Shown here: positions 35,391-44,929 of the stretch, in pieces
How positions within the stretch are numbered: the first letter of the stretch is position 1
How the letters are laid out: the number at the start of each line of letters is the position of its first letter
Source: Schistocephalus solidus
Lineage: Eukaryota > Platyhelminthes > Cestoda > Diphyllobothriidea > Diphyllobothriidae
DNA: 64,000 nt
Direction of reading: 5' to 3'
Assembly (NCBI GenBank): GCA_017591395.1
Contig: WEDG01004604.1
Location: 1-64,000 of the forward strand
The notes under the pieces: model-generated
Seen by the model: only the letters and a program-made list of their open reading frames with translations
Told to the model about the DNA's origin: nothing
Databases searched by the model: none
Position numbers and translations under genes: made by a program

Positions 35391-36879
35391 TTTCGCCGAA
35401 AGTTGGCTCAAAGCCACTGGTATTGCGGGCGGTTGCTGTTCATACGTCCTGTTAGGCGGCCATACATATCCTTCTTACCCATGCTAGGCTTACCTTTGAG
35501 AACATTGTGCAATGTTTCTCTAAGACGAATGTTCTCTGCAAAATTAGCGTCCCACCTAACCAGTTTCTTTTCGCACGCGAGGTTACCACGCCCAATCGCT
35601 ACTGTTCTCTTCAAGTTTGGTGGTTGGGGTCACGACGGTTTGCCAGTAGACAGTGCGAGGGAGAAGTGGTCTGTTAGTCCGAGCGTCGTGCCGACTAGCC
35701 GCGCATCCCTCCCCCCGTCACGATGCGACTGTGTTCAACCTGACATGCGACAACTGCTGGAGACGGATCAGCTCCGTGCCTATTTAGTTGCTGCATTGTC
35801 GAACCGCCAGAATGGGAGCAGTGTACATGAGCAATTAGCCAAACACTCAGTTTCGGTCTTCCCTGACAAAGCTGTACTGTATTCCATGGGAACGAAATTC
35901 CTTCTACTGACCTCTGCATTTTTGGAATTTTCCTCAGTTCCGAATACTGTTGGCTTGAGCGGTTTCAGTTATGTGGCTTTAAGAAATTAGTAAATGTAAG
36001 CGAAGCAAATTATTGGAAATTGTTGGTGTGAAAAGGCGCCGGTATATCCCAAGTTAGATAGTAGTGAGTACTGAGAGGTAGCTCTAGATAACCGGCGGGT
36101 AAGGAGGGGGGAATGGCTGTTTTTTGAGATGCGGACACAGTTCTCTGTTACCCGTTTGGTTCACGCCCACCCCCGTAGCCAGCCCTCCGTAGTTTGTCCC
36201 ATTTACCAAGCGACATAAACAGCTACGACATGCTGCCGGAAATCATTTAAGAATTGCGGGATAAAGATTTTAGCTCCAAACCTGGCAAGGAAAAATTCTT
36301 TCTTGTATGCTACCGTAACTCCCTGCACATATGATGTTAATATACTCATGTCCTTCGTATGGATAATGCCAGTTGGACCATCCCAAACGACGGTGCCGTC
36401 AACATTGGACTTTCGAAGCATCGAACTCACTCTATACTCCTTTCTCCACATGGTTTCGATGGCAAGAGAGATTCACGACGATCGAAGATGAGTTCGGGCG
36501 CAGTGTCTGAAATGGCTTGATGGCTGGCCTATGAAGTCCACACACGACTTTATCCCCACTGCATGTAAAAGACTCTAGTATGGGCGGCTTGGAAAACATA
36601 TAGGTGAAAATGCCACAAAGGAGCCCTCGCGGCCCGACTATAGTTACTACAAAATACTCCATCGAAGACCGAGTTATTTTGTCAGTTGGTAGTCTTCTCA
36701 GCCACGAATATTAGCGTGTCGTGCTAGATTTTAGGCACTTCACATTTATTATTAGGGAATAATGCGCCCATAAGGATGCCGTGCATGGCCGCCTAAATGG
36801 GACACGGGTATAGGAACCGCTCCGCCCGCCTAAAATATGTGGCCTTACGGTAAATTTCAGGAAGAGAAAACATACCCAT

Positions 36880-37080
36880 GTCTTAACGCTAACACCTTAA
36901 TGTAAAACTAACCTGTCCTCTTTAGCTTAGCCCTAGCCCTGCCCTAAAACCCAACATCAACATCATAAGAACCTTAAACGTTAGACTAATCATTACCCTA
37001 ACCAAACCTCTATCCTTAACCTCAAACTCTAACCTAGCCCTTCATTTTACCCTGACTATCACCTTAATCATTGGAATTTA
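36880..37080. repeat. Second degenerate CCTAA-rich tract
   Basis: Related to 35230-35390 in direct orientation, 1.6 kb away. Confidence 0.6.
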
Positions 37081-37084
37081 GTGC

Positions 37085-38130
37085 AAAACCACATATATTG
37101 TGGACGCTACCTTTTCCCGTGCTCTGTTAACGACCATACAAGGCATCATAACCGGATGTGTTATTAGCGGATTGAATTAGCGTCTCATCAAAAATAGAAT
37201 GCGATTATTTGGTGGAGTTGTACCAACGCATTAATTTCAAACGCAACTGAAAGATATTTAAAGCAATTCGATGTTTAAAATTGCCCCTTAAATTTATGTG
37301 CCTTTCTAATATTCACAATCTTTGAAAGGAGGACTATGAAGTATACCGAAGGTCCCATTTATACTCCAATAAATTTGGACTGTTAGGGTATGCCGGAAAT
37401 GTAAGAAGGCCGTGAGTGTGAAATTGATTTCAGACAGCAGGTATGCTGAGTAGAATACGAGTAGACAAAGGTGTAGATTGCGTTTTATAAATATCTCAAA
37501 TTGATCACCAGTCTGAAAATGTTTCTACCTGTGAGCCAAAAACGGAAACTTGACCAAAAAGTAGAAGAATCTTCTCCTATTTCTAGCACATCACTTGAGA
37601 TATGTACACACTGTGCATTCACGGCCTTCGAAACTGCGTACTCGTGATAACTAATCAGTTAAAAACAACGTTCATACTACCGACTTCGATCAGTCTATGG
37701 CATTTTAGGCAGCCTTGTTTTGAAACTATAGCAGTCTTGCAAAAAAGCATTCATATTAATGTTACATCTGCTAAAATATTCCATACTCCAAGATAACGGA
37801 CAAGAGTAGGACGTGTAACTAAAATTATGTTACTGTCATTTCTTCCCAAAGAAGGCAACTGCATTCAGACAAACATTAGGGGTTATTATACACGTAGATA
37901 TTGCGCAAGTAACTGTGTTCGAAAGAAAACTAATTTGAGATCCTGTTCCGTGTTTACCCTTTTAGTGCAAACTATTGCGAAAACCTCTCTGTTTGAGAAT
38001 ATTCATGGAAACCTTGAGAAAGGTTAATGGCAATGAACATACAATTTCCAGGTGGCGTGTCAAAGTAAGAAGAGCCGTTCACCGGGTCAGGTTCATTGAA
38101 TGTCTGACTTTTCGAGAAATTGCCTCGCAT
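37085..38130. other. No gene recognised
   Basis: AT-rich sequence with short frames only. Confidence 0.4.
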
Positions 38131-38136
38131 ATTCGA

Positions 38137-38362
38137 ATTCAGAGCAGGAAACGTCATGCACACAGCTCTCAGTATTGGCCGCTCTTTGCCTGACGCGTGG
38201 CCTGCCAATGCAGCCACACAGTCGTTCAACGGGGAACGGAGAGCGACACAAGCCACAGTGAGAGGCCGGTCCGTCGCGGCGTCACAGTCGGTAATGGCAG
38301 GCTACGCACCAGGCAAAGGACGGCATATAATGAGGGCTGTGTGCATGACCTTCCAGGCTCTG
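38137..38362. mobile_element. Foldback (MITE-like) element
   Basis: Arms of about 80 bp (38137-38217 and 38283-38362) are inverted repeats. TTCAGAGC..GGAA..GTCATGCACACAGC and CTTTGCCTG..GCGT.GCCTGCCA recur reverse-complemented on the right. Identity is roughly 80-85% by eye. A unique GC-rich centre of about 65 bp lies between them. No transposase is present. Confidence 0.7.
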
Positions 38363-38443
38363 AAGACGAAACTACTACTAGAAAGGTCAGACATTCAATA
38401 ACCTTCTCCTAGTGAACATTTCCTTCTTTTGTGACTTCATGTG

Positions 38444-38872
38444 CTGGAGCATGCTAAGTAGAAATTTCAAGTCGTATTATTCTCTTCTACATAAGAAGGA
38501 CTAAGAACGCATCGTCCATGTGCGGGTTAGTATACAGTGATGAGCGTGCTTCTGTGTAACACTGCATAATGTTTCCGAAGGCGAAATTTGAAACCAGACT
38601 CGGAATGGGAATACTAACCTGATTGCTTATTTGTTTGCAAGGTTTGCAGTGGTCCCACACGTTTACGTGTAGTTGATTTGCAGACTATTCGAAAAAAAAC
38701 TTGTCATTATCCTTATTACATTGTCGACTAAGTCTCTGAGTGTTAGAAGAGAGCTCAGAGTAATGGTTTGTCAGTTCTGGAGCATGCTGCGTGGCAGGTT
38801 CAAGTCGCAATACTCTCTTCCACATTAGGAGGACTGAGAACGTATCGCTTATGTGCGGGTTAGTATACAGTG
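38444..38872. repeat. Pair of 96-bp direct repeats (38444-38539, 38777-38872)
   Basis: Both copies run from CTGGAGCATGCT through TTCAAGTCG..ATACTCTCTTC and AAGAACGCATCG-type sequence to TGTGCGGGTTAGTATACAGTG. The offset is 333 bp. The spacer is unique. Confidence 0.75.
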
Positions 38873-39695
38873 TCCAGTTTAGGCGGCGTCCTTACCCTGA
38901 TTTGTCTTGGGGATGAATTTCTCAGCGTCCACCGCACTCACTCTTTCTCTCTCTGCCTTTTTCCATGTACCACTTGACTGTCCGAAGACCTCACCCAACG
39001 GGCGAGGTTATCACGATTACCCGTAGATTTTTTTGCTTTGATGACATCAAACAGATTACTTGCATCTAGGCTCTCTCGGGAACGCCAAGCGGTCATCTAA
39101 GCCAATTTTGTATATGCACTTAAAATGTCGAATCGCACAATAAAAGTTTACAAAGATTCTTTGAATATGCCTCATAGATGTAAAAGAGTACTAAACTGCG
39201 GTTGTGGCACCGACAGACAGTGAACATAATCTCAAGTCGATTTTGGCACCCTTTTTCTGGCAGTAAAACTCCCAGATGGCTATAGAAATTGGCTTTGTAT
39301 AAGTTGCTACTTAGATGTGGCATACTGGGCATTTTAGGTCGTCAATGGCTTTGCTCTGAAAAAATTTCACTGAGCACTGAATTTTGTTGAAGAAAATCAC
39401 CTTTTGGATGCTCTAAATGTTTACAGTGGACTTGGTACATAGGTTTCTCAGAGCAAGTTAGCAGGCCATGTCCTCTATCCCAGGACATATCCAACCTTAC
39501 AGAATGACAGCTAGGTGGATCAACGGTTATTAGAATGAACCTGCGTTGGTTTCATCACCAGCATGTATTCCGCAGCATGGTTTCAGCAAAACGGGATCAC
39601 GAACTGAGAAGTAATAATCAAATCAACTACGAACCCAAGCAACGAACGCGATTTCAGTCAATTACTGTAGGTAAATGGTGGTTCGGCGACTGCAT

Positions 39696-39836
39696 TATAT
39701 AAAAACTGCGCTTTTCCTTCCCCGATACCTTTTCTTGCGATTGTCTTTGAAGATGAGTTCGATTGAGAATCCGGAAAGTGAGGCCAATAAACGTCTTGTT
39801 CCAGCGATTGCATCTTCTACGGAACCAGGTCTCTGT
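39696..39836 (+). promoter_or_regulatory. Possible TATA promoter with a short coding first exon
   Basis: ATTATATAAAAA at about 39695-39706 is a good TATA box. About 46 bases on, ATG at 39752 opens MSSIENPESEANKRLVPAIA. The frame runs to 39905, with a possible CAG|GT donor near 39828. No family is recognised and no matching next exon was found, so it may be chance or a gene broken by the PLE that follows. Confidence 0.2.
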
Positions 39837-40092
39837 CGGTATATATTTTTAAAAAATACTTTGGTTTTCTACCGCAACTCAAACGTAAAAATATATATTA
39901 CTTAAGTGTGGGCATTTTTCCATCCGGGGACGTATTGTGCGAATTTTAACTGGATAGTTGACACACTCCCGTGTACGAAACGGATTGAAGTGATGTGCTC
40001 CTCATGCTGGTACTGGACCAGCATTCAGGCATGTCACTTCAGTGCATTGCAAATTAAAGACTCTTACCGCTCTTTCCTGGCTGTCGGTATGA

Positions 40093-41022
40093 GTGACTTC
40101 CACAACGAGACACTACGCATTTTGTAGCTTGTCCTACAAGCCACCGGTGAACACAAGTCTGGCGAAAAGGTGGGTGACACAACATAGCAGACGAATGATT
40201 CGGGTGCTCCTCCAAGACTGCCATCTTCGACTGCGCAAATACAATGGGGTTTTGAACCAAGCGGTTGCACAGTGCGCTGAACTAATTGGCGAGGACGGAG
40301 TCAGGCTGCTGCAGCAGGTGATTGATAAACGGGCCAGAGAACTGCGAGCAACGAGAGATGCGGAGCTGGCGGATAAGCTTCGAAATATAACCCATTCATC
40401 TCAAGAAGAGAACAAAGTTCTGGTGTACAATATGTCATCGAAGCAGTTGTCGCCTGCACAATTGAAAGTTCTGAGTCATGAAGCTTGCTTTAACATCGCA
40501 GACGCCGATCCGGTAAATCTCGGGGCCAGCGTCGAGTCGATTCTCGAACAAACCGGGGAATCCGACGAAACAAAGCACCTTATTCGGCAGCAGATAACCT
40601 CTTTGGTGATGGCGCACAAACCACGTGCAATCATTTCCAGAGCGGAACAGAGTGCTCTCAAGACACTGAGGGCTGACACCAGCATCGTGATTCTGCCAGC
40701 CGACAAAGGACGCTCCACAGTAGTGATGAATAAGACAGACTACATCCAGAAGGCCAAGGCCTTACTGGAGGACCGACAGGCGTACCTGCCATGTGACGAT
40801 GAACCGATGAAGAAACTTGTAACGGAACTCGACAAGACACTCGCCGACATGAAAAAGAACAAGGCCATTACTAAGTCGGTACGACTGGCCATTAAAACCA
40901 ATAGACGCGGCCGCAGCAAGGTTCTACGGACTACCAAAAGTACACAAGGCTGGTATCCCCTCCGGCCAATCGCGGCATTGCGCGGTGCACCAACCTTTCA
41001 TCTGGTGAAATGGCTTTTCTGA
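40093..41022 (+). pseudogene. PLE N-terminal and RT finger region ORF
   Basis: This is the longest open frame in the window (309 codons). The start is ambiguous; homology to the PLE protein begins by about residue 40. It includes ADKGRSTVVM, the signature of the PLE domain before RT motif 1, and RPIAALRGAPTFHLVKWLF at its end. There the family continues, but a TGA stops it. Sequence after the stop stays in the same frame for another 40 codons. Confidence 0.85.
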
Positions 41023-41423
41023 AATTTGTGGTCGCTCACCTCGGACGCGACCACGACGGTCTGTTACGCGACTCAATTCCTGCAACAGCTCCAGGGAGTG
41101 CAAATTACTGCAGACGAGGTGATGGTGTCATTCGATGTCACCTCTCTTCACCGCGATCCCACAAGGCCTGGCAGTCGAAACGGTCAGCGAACTGCTCGAG
41201 AGCAGGTACAAACGAGATGGCCGAGACGGCGAAAGGGGAGACATCTCATCCAGCTCTTAAAAATTCTGCCTGAAGACGTTCTTCATTTTCGAAGGAACAA
41301 CGTATGAGCAGGTCAAGGGGACGCCAATGGGATCGCCACTTTCGGGCTTCATCGCAGAGGCAATTCTCCAAAAATTAGAGACCCTGGTTTTTCGCAAATT
41401 ACAAACCGAAATTCTGGACTCGG

Positions 41424-42305
41424 TATGTGGACGATACCTTTGTCATCATCGAGCGGGATATGGTCAAGGAATTTCATGACAGCCTGAATTCTATTTTCCC
41501 TGACATCCAGTTTACAATGGAGGTGGAAGTCAACAACCAGCTGCCATTCCTAGACGTTCTCGTCCATCGAAAACCCTGCGGGGACCTTAAAACGACGGTG
41601 TATAGGAAGGCCACCAGTACCCGCCAAATCCTTAGCTACCATAGCAAACATCCGTCATGCCACAAACGCAGTTGTGTTCGAACGCTATACAAAAGGGCTG
41701 AAACACACTGCAGCGAGCCAGGCGAAAGAAAGGCAGAACTTCGATACCTCCATCGCCTCTTCATGGCCAACGGGTATCCCGCAACTTCATCGAACGTAGC
41801 AGACAGTGCAGGCAAAGCCGAAAGCCAGCGACCGAACAGCCAAAGATATGGCGAGCATTGCCATACATTGACGGTGTTTCGGAGGCGGTCTCCCGTCTCC
41901 TAAGACCGATGGGGATCGGCATCGCCCACCGGCCGGAGTCAACCATTCGACATCTGGTTATGAGGGCCTAAGGCCCCCTGCCCCGAGGTGAAACAACAAA
42001 CGTCATCTACCGGGTTCAATGCAATTCCTGCGCAGTCAACTACATTGGAGAAACCGGGAAACTTCTACAAACCCGGGTCGGAGAACACATGAGGGCGGTC
42101 AGAAGAATGGACCCGCTGTATTTGGTGGCGGACCATTGCGCAGACTCTGGACACACGTTCGCCTTCCAGAATGCTGAAATTCTTGGTCGGGGAAGTGACC
42201 GCGTGGCAAGGGAAACCATCGAGGCTTGGCACACGGGAACAACCTCCATCAATCGTTGTGTGACGCTTCCTACGGCCTACCAAGCCCCTCCGGACGCAGC
42301 TCAAT
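41424..42305 (+). pseudogene. PLE RT catalytic end and GIY-YIG endonuclease
   Basis: YVDDTFVIIERD opens the piece; LPFLDVLVHR, TTVYRKATST, HPSCHKRSCVRTLYKRAE and YLHRLFMANGYP follow in one frame to 41903. After a frame change, RVQCNSCAVNYIGETGKLL and ADHCADSGHTFAFQNAEIL (42009-42200) form the GIY-YIG domain, and its usual tail ETIEAWHTGTTSINRC reaches 42305. Confidence 0.88.
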
Positions 42306-42795
42306 GATCGAAAGAGCCAACGTGAACATGGGCCTAACGTGCATCCGAACATGGGTGAGTCCATGGCGGACACGCCCGCAATCGCAACACAACCCAGACC
42401 CGACGAAGGAACAGTTATCGCCTCGGCCAGCTCAACCACTTATCCGGCAGGTGCGAATACACACGGAGGTGCGATCGCAACCAAGATTAACAGCCTGGGG
42501 CGGTAGCTTCGGTCGATGAGGGTACTGATGACTACTGCCAACGGGCGAACGCCGGCCCCCAACCAGATTGATAACATGCCATCACCCGCCCTCCCCCTGT
42601 CCACCACGGACTCAGTGAACAGGCAAAGGATGATTGCCAAGAATGAAACACCACCATGCTCATCAAGCAGCATGATGACTGAGAATCTCCACCCCAACCC
42701 GGCCCCTCCTCTACGCAAATTCAAAATTCTTAGTAATCCTGTATTAGCCGAAATGTTACCACCTATAAATACTGTGAGGCGCGGTACAATATTTA

Positions 42796-42835
42796 CCTCC
42801 GACGATGAAATCCTGTTTGATTTTGAAACGTCAGG
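42796..42835 (+). ncRNA. Hammerhead-like motif at the 3' end of the PLE
   Basis: CCT (42796-42798) pairs with AGG (42833-42835) as stem I. The core CCGACGA (42799-42805) differs from CTGANGA at one base. AAATC/GATTT form stem II around CTGTTT, followed by GAA and a self-complementary ACGT stem III, then GTC with cleavage expected after C42832. Stem I is short, so activity is doubtful. Confidence 0.35.
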
Positions 42836-43410
42836 ACAATAAAACCATGGTTCCCGTGATCACCTCTTCTTCTCATTTATTTCCGGGAACGCGCATCTTC
42901 GCTTCTATTAGCAATATATTTATATATATATTTATATATATCGTGGAAATAATTTCTGAAATTATTAAGTGCAGGACATGGAGTTCAGGTGATTCGGACA
43001 TGACTTTTTACTGTCAGATCCGAAATTTCAGTGAAACATTTGGGTCGAAGACAATCAACCACTGTGGATTAACCACGTAATGCCCATTCTAAAAACAAGT
43101 AGTACTAGAAGTAGTATGAATCTTATATGGCAAAGACAGTATACCGTACTTCCGTCATAGGTACTAGCTAAAAGCCCAGACACGTGTTTCACCGAGGTTT
43201 CTGCTGCTGCGTGACACAGCAGCGAGGGGTTCGGCTCCACAGTGGGTCCCCCCAGTGTTCTATATATATATATGTGGTAGTTGGGCGCTCAACGATCGGT
43301 TACAGGACTCACTCGTACCGTTGTGCCTTTGGGCTAACTCTCAAGCCCCGCCAGCAGCCGTAAGGCAGCTAAGTGTATAGGCAGAATAACATGACCGAAA
43401 AGGCAAGGGA

Positions 43411-43455
43411 GACTGGAATGGCCATTTCTGGCTTATTAGCCGTCAACAGCCAGCC
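43411..43455 (-). ncRNA. Hammerhead ribozyme copy, core mutated
   Basis: Minus strand GGCTGG / CTGTTGA / CGGCT-AATA-AGCCA / GAAA / TGGCCATT / CCAGTC. All stems are intact, but A6 of the core is changed to T, so it should not cleave. Confidence 0.75.
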
Positions 43456-43719
43456 ATAACCAACCCCAGGCGCTGCGGCGCCCGAGCCCCGAACTCCCGA
43501 CCTTGTTGGGCAGAAGTCCAACGCTCAACCCACTGTGCCACGAGCTCGTTCTCTTGCCGGTTTCGATCAGGAATATTAACAATGGTAGTTGGGCGCTCAC
43601 TGACCGGTTACAGGACTCACTCGTCCCGTTGTGCCTTGGGGCTAACTCTCAAACCCCGCCAGCAGCCGTAAGGCAGCTAAGTGTGTAGGCAGAATAACAT
43701 GACAGACAATAACAAGGGA

Positions 43720-43764
43720 GACAGGAATGGCCATTTCTGGCTTATTAGCCATCATCAGCCAGCC
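43720..43764 (-). ncRNA. Hammerhead ribozyme, intact core
   Basis: Minus strand GGCTGG / CTGATGA / TGGCT-AATA-AGCCA / GAAA / TGGCCATT / CCTGTC. The core is complete. Stem I has one T-T mismatch at its third pair. Cleavage is expected between 43726 and 43725 on the minus strand. Confidence 0.78.
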
Positions 43765-43893
43765 ATACACAACCCCAGGCGCTGCGGCGCCCGAGCCTCG
43801 ATCTCGCGACCTTGTTAGGCAGAAGTCCAACGCTGAACCCACTGCGCCACGAGCTTGTTGTCTTGCTGGTTTCGATCGGGAAATTCAACATTG

Positions 43894-43985
43894 GTAGTTG
43901 GGAAATTGCGGTGCGGGCGGGTTTCGAACCCAGGTCGCAGATTCATGTGTAGACGCACATAACCACTGCGCTACCATTGTAAATA
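43894..43985 (-). repeat. Second tRNA-like head between the inverted SINE-B arrays
   Basis: The minus strand reads GGTAGCGCAGTGGTTA, then a B box GGGTTCGAAACCC about 45 bases on. It does not resemble the SINE-B head in sequence and no SINE-B body follows. It could be a tRNA relic or the head of a separate SINE. Confidence 0.5.
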
Positions 43986-44102
43986 TTCCCGATCGAAACT
44001 GGCAAGACAACGAGCTCGTGGCGCAGTGGGTTGAGCGTTGGACTTCTGCCCAACAAGGTCGCGAGTTCAAGGCTCGGTGCCGCAAGCGCCTGGGGTTGGT
44101 AT

Positions 44103-44146
44103 GGCTGTCTGATGATGGCTAATAAGCCGAAATGGCCATTCCAGCC
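44103..44146 (+). ncRNA. Hammerhead ribozyme copy, slightly damaged
   Basis: GGCTGT / CTGATGA / TGGCT-AATA-AGCC / GAAA / TGGCCATT / CCAGCC. The catalytic core is intact. Stem II lost its last A and stem I has a mismatch next to the core (T at 44108). Confidence 0.7.
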
Positions 44147-44327
44147 TCCCTTTGTCTTTGTCGGTCATGTTATTCTGCCTATACACTTAGCTGCCTTTAC
44201 GGCTGCTGGCGGGGCTTGAGAGTTAGCCCCAAAGCACAACGGGACGAGTGAGTCCTGTAACCGATCGGTGAGCGCCCAACTACCATTGTTAATACTGCCG
44301 ATCGAAACCGGCAAGACAACGAGCTCG

Positions 44328-44383
44328 TGGTGCAGTGGGTTGAGCGTTGGACTTCTGCCCAACAAGGTCGCGAGTTCGAGGCT
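44328..44383 (+). promoter_or_regulatory. tRNA-like pol III promoter in SINE-B
   Basis: A box TGGTGCAGTGGG at 44328-44339; B box AGTTCGAGGCT near 44373-44383 (consensus GGTTCGANNCC). The spacing is that of a tRNA gene. This gives each unit an internal promoter upstream of the ribozyme. Confidence 0.65.
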
Positions 44384-44411
44384 CGGCGCCGCAGCGCCTC
44401 GGGTTGGGTAT

Positions 44412-44456
44412 GGCTGGCTGATGATGGCTAATAAGCCAGAAATGGCCATTCCAGTC
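44412..44456 (+). ncRNA. Hammerhead ribozyme, intact in core and stems
   Basis: Stem I is GGCTGG (44412-44417) with CCAGTC (44451-44456), six pairs including one G-T. The core CTGATGA is at 44418-44424. Stem II is TGGCT/AGCCA with loop AATA (44425-44438). GAA follows at 44439-44441. Stem III is the palindrome ATGGCCAT (44442-44449), two pairs with a GGCC loop in a monomer or eight pairs between two strands. The triplet is ATT with cleavage after T44450. This is the minimal type I architecture seen in retrozymes and PLEs. Confidence 0.85.
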
Positions 44457-44484
44457 TCCCTTGTCTTTGTCGATCATGTTATTC

Positions 44485-44487
<3 letters not shown>

Positions 44488-44573
<86 letters not shown>
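44488..44573. repeat. TA microsatellite, 86 bases
   Basis: Uninterrupted alternating AT. It truncates the SINE-B unit on its left; a diverged antisense SINE-B starts just after it. Confidence 0.95.
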
Positions 44574-44574
<1 letters not shown>

Positions 44575-44576
<2 letters not shown>

Positions 44577-44745
44577 TGTGTGTTGCTCAACGATCTGCTT
44601 AAGGATCATGCATGTTCCGTTGTGCTCTGGAACTCAGACTAGAGCCCTCGCAGGTGGTCGCATGGCGACATGTAGCATGTGTTGATAAAGTGGAATGGCC
44701 ATTTCTGGCTTATTAGACGTCATCAGACAGTCATACCCAATCCAT
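44575..44745 (-). mobile_element. SINE-B subfamily copy, antisense, partial
   Basis: Its 3' module (GGCTCTAGTCTGAGTTCCAG on the minus strand) matches the 32.9-33.4 kb array rather than the 43-44 kb one. The hammerhead at 44690-44732 keeps CTGATGA and GAAA, but stem II (CGTCT/AGCCA) is mismatched. It ends in a short TA run at about 44746. Confidence 0.75.
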
Positions 44746-44929
44746 ATATATATATATTCCGAGAAGTTGAAAATATGCGATGCCCTGGTTATTGTATAGA
44801 AGAATACGGGAAGGCGTTCTATCGGACTAGGTGTTTATTCATCCGGCGTTACGAACACTCCCGCGAGCTCACCGTCAAGAATTAAGACTGTACATCTCAC
44901 TGCAAATTTAAATCACCTCTGCCGGGAGT

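Larger units (their letters stand above)
40093..42850 (+). mobile_element. Penelope-like element, best-preserved copy
   Basis: The order is an N-terminal conserved region (40190-40560: LSPAQLKVLSHEACFNIAD), then IVILPADKGRSTVVMNKTDY (from about 40681), the RT fingers (MVSFDVTSL near 41120), QVKGTPMGSPLSGF (near 41310), the catalytic YVDD at 41424-41435, and a C-terminal GIY-YIG domain (42009-42305: NYIGETGKLLQTRVGEH). Inactivating changes are a TGA at 41020, a frameshift near 41145, a stop at 41210-41260 and another frameshift near 41780. PLEs prime reverse transcription at nicked DNA, with GIY-YIG as the presumed nickase. The 3' region (42310-42850) is non-coding and ends near a hammerhead-like motif. 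The left edge is uncertain. Confidence 0.9.
43272..43893 (-). mobile_element. SINE-B hammerhead elements: two tandem units, antisense
   Basis: Two head-to-tail units (43272-43582 and 43583-43893) each hold the tRNA-like head (GAGCTCGTGG..CAGTGGGTTGAGCG), the hammerhead, and the 3' module (GGCTGCTGGCGGGG, ACGGGACGAGTGAGTCC, CGATCGGTGAGCGCC as read on the minus strand). The predicted cleavage positions (43416/43417 and 43725/43726) are 309 bp apart. Each unit's 3' end runs straight into the next head without a poly(A) tail, unlike an ordinary SINE insertion and like retrozyme tandems. Confidence 0.85.
43985..44487 (+). mobile_element. SINE-B hammerhead elements: tandem units, sense
   Basis: A first unit (43985 to about 44288) is complete: head, ribozyme, 3' module. 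The second (from 44289) has head and ribozyme and is cut at TTCTGC by a TA repeat. Cleavage positions 44140 and 44450 are 310 bp apart. Together with the antisense pair at 43272-43893, this makes a large inverted repeat around the second tRNA-like head. Confidence 0.87.

Noticed and set aside
35403..35990. Open frame of 195 codons on the plus strand
   Set aside because: No recognisable domain, and it opens in the edge of a CCTAA-rich repeat; in 64 kb about one such frame is expected by chance.
36203..36662. Overlapping antisense frames with protein-like composition
   Set aside because: They suggest a possible decayed ORF, but no family was recognised and the frames overlap out of phase; not enough to call a gene.
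44461..44642. Tyr/Ile repeat proteins across the TA tract
   Set aside because: They are translations of the TA microsatellite, not genes.
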